From Phycomyces blakesleeanus NRRL 1555(-) (Eukaryota; Mucoromycota; Mucoromycetes; Mucorales; Phycomycetaceae): 64,000 nucleotides of DNA. This document shows positions 47,726 to 58,290 of the stretch, piece by piece. The DNA lies in contig NW_017265142.1 in assembly GCF_001638985.1 (NCBI RefSeq), positions 806,001-870,000 on the forward strand, given 5' to 3'. The notes under the pieces are model-generated. The model did no database searches. It saw only the letters and a program-made list of their open reading frames with translations, and was not told where the DNA came from. How positions within the stretch are numbered: the stretch's first letter is position 1; each line of letters starts with the position of its first letter. A program made the translations under genes and the position numbers.

Positions 47726-50700
47726 TTAATAAAAGGAATAAAGGAAGGACCAGTATGAACCAAATTTGTTGAGGTTAACAACATATTTACAGTCAACTTT
47801 CAGATGCGTGTCTAATAGACAAACAACCTTCAATTCATCTAGTGGCATGTATATATCATCAGCATATTTGAGTGCTAGATGATAATTGTTGTTAACAGCA
47901 TGCGCGGATGGATATTTGATATACAAATAGTATCCTTTAGAAAAAAGCACTATTCCAATGATAATATATCTATTGATTTGTCTAAATAGAGCAAATGTAT
48001 TGTCTTTTAATATCTTTCCAGGGGTCAAACCTGTACCGTTGTTGTCTGCAAATTCTCTGGACCCACCGAGCAAAGTTTCATGGAATTTCCCATCAGAGAT
48101 TTGTTGCATATATTCTGCAATAGCTTTTTCACAGGTTTTCCTTAAACCATTCTTGCCTATCCATGAACCACCATCAATAATATGTCTTGTCATATATTGT
48201 TTACCAAATTTGAGACATATATCTTTCGATGTGTTCATATGGTTTGTATGAAACAAGTGTTCACGAATGTGCTTGTTGAACTGCTCTCCCTTTTCAGTCT
48301 TGTAGTTAAGAGCAGACCCAAATCTTCATAAATCTTCAGGTAGATGGGTCAACAGATGGACTTTCAGCTTGGACGTATAGAATGCATGTTTTTTATGTTT
48401 ACAGTTAGTGCCGTATTTGTGTAGGGCTTCAATTAGACTTCTAACGGCAGAGTCTACTTCACTGATATATGTCTCGTATTGACTGTCGATAGATCGAACA
48501 AATACTAGAGACCATAGATGGCCAAGACGAACAAAGAGGGGAGTGATTTCCTGTAATACTTCTGTATCTGCAAACTTTATGGCCAGGATTACCAGAAGTA
48601 TTTGGATTAGTACCTTGAAGTCTCTACCAAGAAACGAACTGGCATAGGTGAGAGACCTTGTAAATGCTCTTGATATGGCTCTGGAATTTTTGTAGTCTTT
48701 AATGTAATCAAACAGTTCTTCTAGTTCTTTTTTGTTTTTGTTCAAGACAACTTTAACCAGATCGGTGATAAGATACTTTGCAATGCCAAGGAGAATGTAG
48801 TGCAATATTTCAGCAGGAGTGTCTTTTGACTGGTCATATGCTTTAAGTTCTAGCAGTTTGTCTGTTGACTTGTTTTTAAAACTTAACTCTTCTGCTGTGT
48901 TTTTGTTGTCAAAGTAAGGAATATCAGAGATTACTGTATCTCTGTCTGGTGTAGAAGTGGCCTGGATATAATGATCGTTGGTTCTTGTTGGATGCCTGTT
49001 AGTATAGTATTCAACTTCGTTCAACTTGGGGATTCGACTTTGCAATTTAATGTAGCACTTTCTACAAGGGTAAGTTGAGTTGGGCGCACCTAAACCACAA
49101 AGCTCTGAGTGACAAGGTGTATCTGCCTCAATCCAAAGTAAAGAAGATACCACAAGAACATATGCATTATCTTCTGCAGAGAACATTACCACGCCGTTTT
49201 CTAGCTTTTTCAAATCATTAACAATTTCAGGTAACAACGAGGCAGCGTTTGCACCTTTCTTCTTTGGAATTGCTGATATAAATAAGATATTCTCTATGGA
49301 GCACCTTTCTTCAAAAGAGAGACCCACACATTTCATTGACCAGCTCTCGTATGGATTAAATTGCTTAGAGGTGTTTCCAGAAGTATTATCTGAGAAAAGA
49401 ATTACAGATGCAATCTTTACCTTGTAATATTTTCTTCGGTTGTTTTCTTGGTCAGTTCCGTCGCATATAAGCCTCTTCAAAAAATGTTCTTCTTCAAGTA
49501 ATTTATGATGAGTTGGAATGAGCAAGATAATTGTGTCAGGAGAGATGCTGCAACATAAGGAGATGTTTAATAGGGTTGTGTTGACAGAGAGAAATGATTC
49601 AATATTTATGTTGGTATGATTGATTTCGATGCCAATGCTACAACTCTCTTTTGGAGTTCGAACAATATATCCACGAGAGAAAACATTAGATGTATCCATT
49701 ATATGAAAAGATTTCACCAGAAAGCAAATGTTAGGCGAGCAATCTTTTAACAGAACAATGTCACCAGACTAGAAATCAACGTTATTGTGGGTAAACATGG
49801 ACTGTTGGAAGTATGTATTTGTTCTCCATTTTTCTCCTTATTGAAGACAGACAGATTGGTTTGGCGTGCAATCAGATAAAGAAAAGATTGATTTTGACTT
49901 TATAGGATTGGCAGCAAGGAGTTTGATGTGCTCAGAAGGCAAGTTAAGGAATGCAGTGACTTTTGTGCTGTCAGAGAGAGTAACATCTAAACTTTTCGAT
50001 TTGAAAATTGGGATGTTCGATCTTTTCCATGTCTAGTAATTCTAGAGTGCATCTAACCGGGGCAACTTGAAAGAAATGTCTTTTCTAATAGCTTCTTCGT
50101 GAATCTTTAGAAGAAGATTGATAGTAAATAATATCTTCTTTAACATTTTATAAGAAATCATGTCGTTATCACTATTGACAAGTGTGAGCAAAATCATCAT
50201 CTGGATATCTTTAAATGGATGAGTATTTGGTGTAAATCTGTTCCAGGTGGTAGAGTTAAACACTTCACTCTGGAATTCATCCTCTTCATCTATTGAAGAT
50301 TCGTTGTTATTGGCGAAAGCAGACATGTTGTTCAAGATGTAATTAAACAGAGGAATGCCTGCGTTTGGCTCTGTGTTTTTCTCAACATCAAAATCACTAT
50401 TGTCAAATCTACTTCCATCATCACTTTCTTCACACTCGTCATAATTTAAGATACTGTTGTAGTATTCATTATCAACGTCTGATTCCTCTTCCACACTTTC
50501 ACTTGGTGTAAGCGGATTTTTTGGGTTGTCGCTTGTCTGTATATCTTGATATTCGGTCTCCTGGACATTGCTCATATCATCTGCAACCGTTTCCGTTATG
50601 TCATGGCATCTTTGCAAATGTCTTTTAAGATTCCAGTGATCTTTAAAGGTCTTCTCACAAAGTGAGCAAGACTTGCCAATGTCAACAAGACTGAAGTTGA

Positions 50701-50770
50701 GTTGGCCCAGAATTCTCAGAGTAGGTACTGATACTCTTCCTGGGGCAAGTTTTTTTGTTACTCTGTTCAT
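47726..50770 (-). pseudogene. Transposase of El-8, one long frame with stops
   Basis: A single frame runs downward from MNRVTKKLAPGRVS at 50770 to 47726, about 1010 codons and apparently intronless. The N-terminus has a C2H2 finger (CSLCEKTFKDHWNLKRHLQRC), then a long acidic region. The core has CHSELCGLGAPNS...CRKCYIK, KNTAEELSFKNKSTDKLLEL, DQSKDTPAEILHYILLGIAK, and near the end FGSALNYKTEKGEQFNKHI with a C-terminal RHIIDGGSWIG. It lacks the DPMHNL signature of El-3. Five in-frame stops: TAG 50042-50044, TAG 50033-50035, TAA 49838-49840, TAG 49769-49771 and TGA 48326-48328; reading stays homologous-looking on both sides of each. I place it in the wider CACTA group from its ends and duplication; the exact family is uncertain. 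Confidence 0.75.
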
Positions 50771-51424
50771 TGTTGTTTGTAATGTAAAGGAAGTAAAGAC
50801 AAAAAGATAGATAGAATTAACGTGTACCCCTTAATTTTGTTCAAGTTACAACGTGTCTATTTTGTGAACAAACCAATTAAATTGCATTATTTTGCTGAGA
50901 TTTTAAAAAACCAAGAAAAAATAAAAATAAAAAAACCAAAACATTCTTTACTTTGTATTTTTTTAACACGATCAAGTTACTAATCAAACTTTTAATGCTA
51001 GTATAAAATAACATGTTCTTCTTGCGAAAATCTATGGTATGATATATATGACGGCTTCTAAAAAACAATATAAAAGATCATTTATTTTAATTGGCATTTA
51101 CTAATCACATTTAATCTTGAAATAGTATAAGATTCAACAATATTTTAAGCTTATAAAGATACGTGTGTTGACATTAGGAGTAGTCTATACAATATGAATA
51201 TTAATAAAAACAAATTTATATCTTACTCTAGATTTATTCATTATCATCATTATCAAAGATAAGTTATTGGAAACAACTCTTAAAGATTGCAGCCACTAAT
51301 CATTCTTGTCGTCTATATAGGTTTGAAACACTTCAAGCTCAATGAAATGGAAAGGTTCTATCCATAGCTTTTTTATTTTGTAAATTGTATTGAAGTAGCT
51401 AGCTAGCTTTTTATTTATAATAAT

Positions 51425-51490
51425 AGCTACCAGTACCAGCAGCTCCTGTCTACCCTGCAATAGCAGCCAGTACTAGGCTGGTACTGGTAG
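51425..51490. repeat. GC-richer hairpin near the El-8 end
   Basis: A perfect 15-bp inverted repeat, GCTACCAGTACCAGC (51425-51439) and its complement (51476-51490), separated by 36 bp that contain further CCAGTACTAGG symmetry. It stands out from the surrounding AT-rich sequence about 215 bp inside the El-8 terminus. Confidence 0.8.
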
Positions 51491-51707
51491 CCTAGTATTT
51501 TATGACCCCCGTATTTTCAACCCACAAAATAAAAATAAAAATATTTTTTTCAAACTGAAGATTTTTTTTTGTCAGCATTCTATTTTTCAAATTTGGTCCA
51601 TTTTTAAAATTGTGAAGCTTCAAAAATAGTAAATCCAAAAAAGGAAATCGAGCCACCGTCGTACAAAACAGTCATTTGTAACACTAGAAAAATCTCCCGT
51701 GGTGTTA

Positions 51708-53395
51708 TATTTAGTATAGTATAGCCACACCAGGAATTGAATACCAGTTAAAAATAGATTGCCAAATTGTAGTTACATTACAAAGGAACAATTTGAGCTT
51801 TTTGACCGTCTAAAGTTTCCAGTTCTTCACTAATGATTTTGTTCATATTCTTTTTCTTAAAATATATTTTATTGGACATTTGTTTTCTATTGATGCATTA
51901 AAAATATGAATTTAATAATTTCAATATTATCAGATTAATAGTGAGCATAATTTGTGAGAATTTCTTTGCTCATTTCTATAGACTATTGTTCGTTTTAACA
52001 AAGGATGTGAGAGGGAAGAAAACGATTCAAAAAGATAATATCAATTTATAATGTAACACTACATGTAATGTTTCTGACCTTAAAAATGGACTACATTATC
52101 TATAATGTTGTCTGAAATATAACTGCTGCAGACAATTTTTTGAGAACATTTCGGAATCTACATTAAAACAGTTGCAAAAATTAATTTTAATGTAACTGCT
52201 GCAGATGCTCTTAGAAGGTTACAAACACTCAAATTTATTAAAAAAAACTCATTTTTATTTATTTTTCACATTGAAAATATTGGGGCTAACAAGATACAAT
52301 ATGCATAAAAGTACTTCTACAACCTGTAGCAGTATCTTTAACTAATTAATAGACACTTTGTATAAAGCAAGCCAAAAAACTATAATAATAACTGAAAGGC
52401 TTTTAATCTATACATAAATAAAAAGAAGAAAGAAAGAAAAAAATTAGTATTTGCATTCTGAAAGAATTTATTTTAAATAGCATACAATTGATATTGAATG
52501 AGCATAAAATAATTTAGACCTTTATATTTGATAGTTTCTACACTTTACTCATACTTTCATTTTGGACATTTATACCTTTAATAGTTTAGAAAATTCAAGC
52601 CTAATTATGATCAAAATGAAGTTTGATTAGTAATTTACCATTAAAATCTATTAACATTGATATATTTATCCCAATATTCATATATACATAGCAGCATTAT
52701 TCTATAACAACATTATTTAGTATAAGAACTACTAAATGTACCATTGATTTTATGATATTGATTAAAGAAAAGAAAAAAATGTTAGTGTAGTTAAAAAACA
52801 CTTGTTGTTTACTTTTGAAAAGAGAAAAATCTAAGCCTCAGTACAATAACTGAATATCAGTATAAAAACATAATAAATTCTGCAAAGTTGTTTTTTACTA
52901 CTTGGATTGCATTGATTTCATTTATAAATGTTTATATGTCATAGTATGCCTTATAAAGATGTTTTATTTTCTAAAAAAAAGGGCAGCGTGATATTCAATT
53001 ATCAATGGTTTTCCTGGATTAATAATAAATATTATGAGTTCTTGACTTCTTAACATAGCTTTAAGAGTCTTCTGTGATAAACTTTTATTTTAATACAGAC
53101 GTTTGTGAACTCAGATTTTCAACTTTTTGCATGAGCTCATTGTCTTAAAGGAAACCCGATGTTACATACACATCTGTATAGAGACACTATTCTACCAACT
53201 TGATTAAAGTTTGGTAGAAAATCTTTCAAACCTTATTCAAATTGGTAGCCTCTCATACTCGTTTATTTTCTGCTCTAAACTAACGGCAAGCTGATAATTG
53301 TAACACCCAAAAAAGTCACTTTTAATTTTAATTTTATAAACATTCTACTATCATAATACGCGTTTTTACCACTTTTCCTTCACTTGGTTTTAAAC
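51708..53395. other. AT-rich stretch, nothing recognised
   Basis: No credible gene. The El-7 right half expected after El-8 is not present. Two direct copies of TAACTGCTGCAGA occur near 52121 and 52195. Its last part may be the left end of the Harbinger-type element, whose terminus I could not locate. Confidence 0.35.
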
Positions 53396-54239
53396 ATGAA
53401 CGCACATATGAATACTTTTGCTGCAGATGCTTCCATCAGATTTAATTACAAGATAAATCTGATCACTGAAAGAGACAGACTCCTTGCAGAATTGTTGATC
53501 CACTGACAGCTCTAATATGCTGGTCATGGGCAATCAGGTACTGCCTGGGATGAAATCCTCAAAAAGATCAATGATGCCAGAGGTAAAGGCAACAAAATTG
53601 GTGTCTCAACACTCAAGCAGAGACATAAGAATCTGGTCAAGCAGTTCAAAGCAAGACAGACCCAAGAAAAAAAATGACAGGGTCAAACAAAAGCTACTCT
53701 GATCTCGATCAGCTTCTCTTTCAGCTTGTTGAATTGGTAATCTTCACGTTGTATTAGGTATATTTGTCGAATATCAATGTGTTTAATACTATAAGTTTTT
53801 AAAGGAGGCTGAAGGAGATCGGAGCAAGGCTATGAAAAAGCAATTGGCTTCTGAGGAAGAAGTCCAGAAGCAGGCAGCTGCAGATAAAGTCGTGGAGAGA
53901 GCGACTTTATTGAAGTCCAACAATCCATTGAGAGTTGTTGAACAAAAGAAATGTACAGATAAAGTAGAGGGCAGTTCTTCTGGACATCTAGTCGATCAAT
54001 CAATGGCCAACTTTTCTGATGCCAGAGAAATGTTCAAGTCCTTTCAGAATGAATTGTCCAGTATGGTGACTGGAATAAGTGATGGTGAGGTACTTACCTT
54101 AATGCGCAGGTTGGAGAAGAATGTCGAAAGAGGATTTCTGGCTATTGAGACAAGGCAGAGAACACTGGAGCAGAGACAGACTCTGCTAGAGGAGAGACAG
54201 GCTCGTTTCAAGTACAATATGCAGAGATACCTGCTTTAA
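53396..54239 (+). pseudogene. Myb/SANT-like partner protein of the Harbinger element
   Basis: Exon 1 (53396-53736) encodes TERDRLLAELL, then SGTAWDEILKKIN and STLKQRHKNLVKQF, a Myb-like trihelix. Exon 2 (53805-54239) is acidic then a long helical segment (MRRLEKNVERGFLAIETRQ) ending QRYLL. TGA (53504-53506) and TAA (53513-53515) interrupt the first helix region. A frame change in an A-run near 53672 is needed to reach YSDLDQLLFQLVEL before the donor. The copy is dead. Confidence 0.65.
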
Positions 54240-54333
54240 GGTCTTAAAAAACAATAAAAATATATATATGTAAAACATGTCATAATAGTCATCAAATTTC
54301 TTTGCATTACAGATAGTTTGGAGTAAAAAAATA

Positions 54334-55807
54334 TTATTGGTTTAATAATCCATAAATGTACTGCTCTGGTGTAGGAGGAGCAACACCGTACTTTTTGCTT
54401 GTCTGGTTTCCTCCATTATAATAGACATGGAGATTCTTCAAGAACGTTCCAACAATATAATATAGTCCCACTGGGGACCGACCACTTCTTTGGGTCTGTG
54501 AGTACTTTAAGAAAGCCCACAGACTCCCGACATGAGCAAACTTGTGCTCCACGGAAATTCGCACAGCAGACATACTTTTGTTGATAGCAAGTTCTTGCTC
54601 ATCAGCCGTTTCTAAAACAGACAATATGCAAACCATAAGACTTTACTGTCGAGATAGATAACTGTACAATACTTACGTCTTCTGAAAGGGATCATCATAT
54701 GATCTGATGCAGTATATGCCGGATCACCATACAAGTAATAGCATGGACCATTTATGTTTGTAAAGTTAAATGCTATGCACATCATGGCATCCAATTGACT
54801 TTCGCGGTACATGCACACGTTGTGATTCCTACCATTGTCTGGCCCCATAATGAACGAAGTAATACCATCGGGTGTTACCACTGCTTGGTATTTCAAACCA
54901 TGTCCTCGCTATAAAGAGTATATAAATTGAGTAAAGACATGTGTCAGATATATATATTCAATCTTTCACTCACGTAATGGCCATTGTATGCCCCCTCTTG
55001 ATCAACAATGGGCCTTGCTATCTTGTTGAAGGTTCCATCAATAAACCCAACACAGTACATTGCCGGTGCTTTTATCTAAATAATATATAAAACGTAAGTA
55101 CTATTAAACTAATATTATATTTTGTAAGTGTTATTTACGTCTTTCTCTAATGGCTTGGCTGAAGCGCATCAGGTTTGATTCCCAGAATTGACAGTAGTCA
55201 AACTTCAAGACTGGATAGAACTTAATATAAATCTTCTCTATTATTTCATTGAAGATGACAATGAGAGTAGACTTTCCCTTTCCAAAGAGCAGAGATAAAT
55301 CTACTAAGCAAGCAGGGAAAACCATTCTGCGAAGCACAATCATTAGAGCCAGTGTCATTGGCAGAGAAAATTCACTTGGAGTGCCTTCTCAAAAGTAGAC
55401 GATGTCTCCCATTTCAAGAAGAGTGGCCAAGGAGCATATCTGGTTTTATAAATATATTAAATTAGTACTTTTTTTTCTTGAAAGCAATGATTTAATTATA
55501 TCTCAGGCTGTGTGAATCTAAACAAAAGTTTAGAATCTTCATTAGACAAGGTGCCTGGGTCTAAGCAACCTTGACAATGCAAGGAGACAGCTATGCATTC
55601 CCCTTCCTGCTCACGGTCTCGGGCGTATTAAGCAAGTGCTTCTTGAATTTCTTCATTAGTGGGCTCTTGATCTTCGTAAATATCTGCATGTTCCTCTTGC
55701 TGTTCAGGAACAGATACCCATCCTAGCTCTTGTTCTTCAGCAATATGCCGAGAGTTGTGATTTATGTAATGATCCATTAGTTCAATAATAGGATCAAAAC
55801 GAGACAT
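54334..55807 (-). pseudogene. PIF/Harbinger DDE nuclease
   Basis: Starts MSRFDPIIELMDHYI at 55807; exons about 55807-55510, 55439-55139, 55065-54974, 54909-54676 and 54613-54334. Conserved pieces: GFIDGTFNKIARP (first Asp), GHGLKYQAVVTPDG, GPDNGRNHN, YLYGDPAYTASDH (second Asp) and SVEHKFAHVGSLW (Glu). The enzyme would cut and join the element. TAA (55628-55630) and TGA (55389-55391) interrupt it. The first intron donor reads ATATAA where GTATAA is expected, and the family HD before the second half is HN; all are C to T or G to A type changes. Confidence 0.8.
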
Positions 55808-56264
55808 TTTAAGACTTTATTAAAGAAAAAGGGAAAGGTGCGGCCCTTTCAAGTAACAGTAATGTTTTCATTACTGAATATCAAGTCACAATCAATAATG
55901 ACAGCTTGTACGTTTAGTTAAAATGAATGTCCTACAATTTTATGTAACAGAAATAAGCTAAATACGGCAATACAAGTTGAAAATTTGAGTTTCAAAAAAG
56001 TCTTTTTTTTAGCTAATATTCTGTGTAACTCTATAAATCTGAGTCCACAAACGTCTCTAATATCAGTATTCATATGCCTAATTAAGCTGCAAACAAGCTA
56101 AACATGATAAAGCTTGTAGGAAATTAAGAAAGTTGCCAGGTTTGCCAGATTTTTTAAGAAATATCATTCACCAGCATACAAGAGAATTGTCAAGGAAGTT
56201 GCATTGAGAGAATTGAAAGAAAAATTACTTTTCATATTAATTTATTTGATTCCAAATGGATATA
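55808..56264. other. Spacer without a gene
   Basis: AT-rich. The string TTGCATTGAGAGAATTG near 56200 is roughly inverted at 57873-57897 (CAATTCTCTCGATGCAATTCTC), on the other side of the Tc1 element, and may mark an older element. Confidence 0.3.
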
Positions 56265-57620
56265 CACTTGGCTTAGGGTGAAATTGACTTACTTCCAACT
56301 CCGCCATTACTTCTTTCTATGCAAGAAGACCATTCTCTATTTTCCTTTTATTTTAATTCTGTAATCTCTCTAATAAAACAAATCACAATGCCAAAGAACA
56401 ATAAAGCTAAAACTACCAACTCATATTATAAGACAACAGATTTCGAAAAAGGAATGATTATTGGAAGATATAAAGAAGGACGTAGCTCCTATGAGATTTC
56501 ACATGCAGAAGGCATACCCCAATCAACTGTTTATTGTATAATTAAAAAATACAAGACAAAGAAGACGTGCGCTGAGAAGGAGCATCCTAGGGCCTCTAAG
56601 AAGCTATCACCACGGGCAATTTGTTATTTGAAGTTCACCGCAAAAAAAAATAGATGCGACACATTAGCTACCATCACGCGCAGTGTTAAAGAGATGCATG
56701 ACATCTCAATCAGTCAAGCAACAGTACGCAAATATTTGCACGATATGGACCTTTGCTCTTGTGTTGCTGTAGCCAAGCCTTACCTAGATGAAACACATAA
56801 GAAGGCACGCTTGCAATGGGTTAGGGAGCGAAAAAATTGGAATGATGAATGGACATCAGTAATCTGGAGTGATGAGTCCAGATTCACCCTTTTTCAGAAA
56901 GGTGGACAGCAATATGTTTGGTGCCAACCGCATGAAAAGTATGACGATGACTGTCTGGTACCAGCAGTGCAAGGGTTGGGTGGTTCAGTATCAGTTTGGG
57001 GATGTATTTGGGCAGGAGGTGTTGGCCCACTAGTTATATTAGATGACTACATGACAAAAGAAATGTATGTCCAGACACTGAGGGACAACTATCTCCCATT
57101 TCTTGCTGCCCTTCCTGACAAGGACACCACCACCTACCTTCTTCAAGAAGACAATGCCAAACCACATAAGAGCAAGTTGGCGGAACAGTGGAAAAAAAGA
57201 AACGATGTGGCTATCTTACTATGGCCTGCAAAAAGTCCAGATCTCAATCCAATTGAGAATATGTGGAGCTACCTTGATAACAAGGTTAGAGATAAAAGAC
57301 CCCAGCCTACCACGCTAAAAGAACTGGACGTTGCTTTGTTGAAGGAGTGGGCAGAAATCACAGCAAGTACTTGTGTGAAGTTTTGCCTGAGCATTAAAGA
57401 TCGTATGATATTAGTTAGGAAGAAGCATGGAGGAGCTATTAACTATTAAACCTCCATCAATTTTTAATATAAATAAGCAACACATATTACAAAATCTTCC
57501 ATTCATTTTTTGTCTTTTAGGATCATGTCTTTGAGAACTTATTTAACCTTGAAAAACAGAGGTGTACTTCTTTGATTTTAGCAGAGTTGGAAGTAAGTCA
57601 ATTTCACCCTAAGCCAGGTG
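56265..57620 (+). mobile_element. Intact Tc1/mariner element
   Basis: 1356 bp with TA on both sides (56263-56264 and 57621-57622). Inverted termini of about 37 bp start CACTTGGCTTAGGGTGAAAT and differ at one base (CACCTGG at the right). It contains a complete transposase gene, so it may be or recently have been active. Confidence 0.93.
56388..57449 (+). CDS. Tc1/mariner transposase, DD34E, intact
   Basis: 353 residues without interruption or intron, the normal size for Tc1 transposases. I chose MPKNNKAKTT at 56388; an upstream ATG at 56319 would add 23 residues of unlikely sequence. Residues 20-60 hold a helix-turn-helix (SSYEISHAEGIPQSTVYCI), with a second DNA-binding half around SISQATVRKYL. 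Catalytic residues: Asp in VIWSDESRFTL, Asp in LLQEDNAKPH and Glu in SPDLNPIENMW, 34 residues between the last two. GGSVSVWGC is also typical. It binds the inverted termini and moves the element to TA sites. No partner gene is needed. Confidence 0.95.
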   Translation: MPKNNKAKTTNSYYKTTDFEKGMIIGRYKEGRSSYEISHAEGIPQSTVYCIIKKYKTKKTCAEKEHPRASKKLSPRAICYLKFTAKKNRCDTLATITRSVKEMHDISISQATVRKYLHDMDLCSCVAVAKPYLDETHKKARLQWVRERKNWNDEWTSVIWSDESRFTLFQKGGQQYVWCQPHEKYDDDCLVPAVQGLGGSVSVWGCIWAGGVGPLVILDDYMTKEMYVQTLRDNYLPFLAALPDKDTTTYLLQEDNAKPHKSKLAEQWKKRNDVAILLWPAKSPDLNPIENMWSYLDNKVRDKRPQPTTLKELDVALLKEWAEITASTCVKFCLSIKDRMILVRKKHGGAINY

Positions 57621-58290
57621 TATTTGTCAATTCCCTCAACAATTACATAGTGTTTTTGACCATGTAACTGTCGAGAGAACTGACAAAATTTCTAGAATAA
57701 GGGCTCTAGTTACAAAAAGGAATATACTAAACAACTATACTTTAAAAAGCTCATTCTATATAGCCAAAATGAAACAAATCATTAACAAAAAAATAAAAAT
57801 TGACAGGGTGTTTTGGTAAATAATTAAAAAACAGATGATGAATTACAATTGGAATTGTATATGATGTGGCTCAATTCTCTCGATGCAATTCTCTCAACAC
57901 ACTGTAGAAAACAATCTACAATTATTTGAAACAACCTGCCAAATTTTGAAGAAAAAAGCCGCTTTTTCAATTATCAAATATTTTTTCTACATTTAGAAAG
58001 CTTTAAATTTAGGTTTGTCTCATGGAGCCATTATTTTATTTTATTTTCTTATTTTTAAGTTGAATAGCCATTTCTGATAAAAATACAAGGGCTATATATT
58101 TTTTTCTCTTCCGAAATTGTCAGAGATAAAAACACAACCAATTAACTAAATATATATTCAACTTGAGTTTCAGTATCAACTCTGATTTCAAATAATTAAC
58201 CATGTCAATGTACTTCACATTAGTGAATAATTAGATTAAAAAAAAGGATTTATATTTGCATATATAGAAAAAAAAAGAAGAGGAAAAAAA
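57621..58290. other. Flank and left subterminal region of El-9
   Basis: No gene. A candidate El-9 left terminus CACTGTAGAAAAC starts at 57900 with ACA at 57897-57899, similar to the CACTGCAAAAGAC end of El-3. The other end is outside the window, so it cannot be verified. Confidence 0.35.

Larger units (their letters stand above)
45370..51704 (-). mobile_element. El-8: CACTA-like element, distinct transposase type
   Basis: Ends CACTATGGGAAAAAAAGG (45370) and AATCTCCCGTGGTG (to 51704), duplication TTA (45367-45369 and 51705-51707). Length is 6335 bp. It carries only the transposase (50770-47726, minus). 45370-47720 and 50790-51704 are AT-rich with no supported gene; the first 80 bp match the right end of El-2 in inverse. 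It is inserted in El-7. Confidence 0.85.
53396..55807. mobile_element. PIF/Harbinger-type element (gene pair; ends not found)
   Basis: A Myb/SANT-like gene on plus and a DDE nuclease on minus converge with 95 bp between them. This pair is the standard content of PIF/Harbinger elements, in which the Myb-like protein helps bring the nuclease to the ends. Terminal repeats and the 3-bp duplication were not found, so limits given are those of the genes. Confidence 0.7.

Noticed and set aside
47900..47912. GCGCGGATGG, identical to the start of tRNA-Gly
   Set aside because: It lies within the El-8 transposase frame and no cloverleaf can be built.
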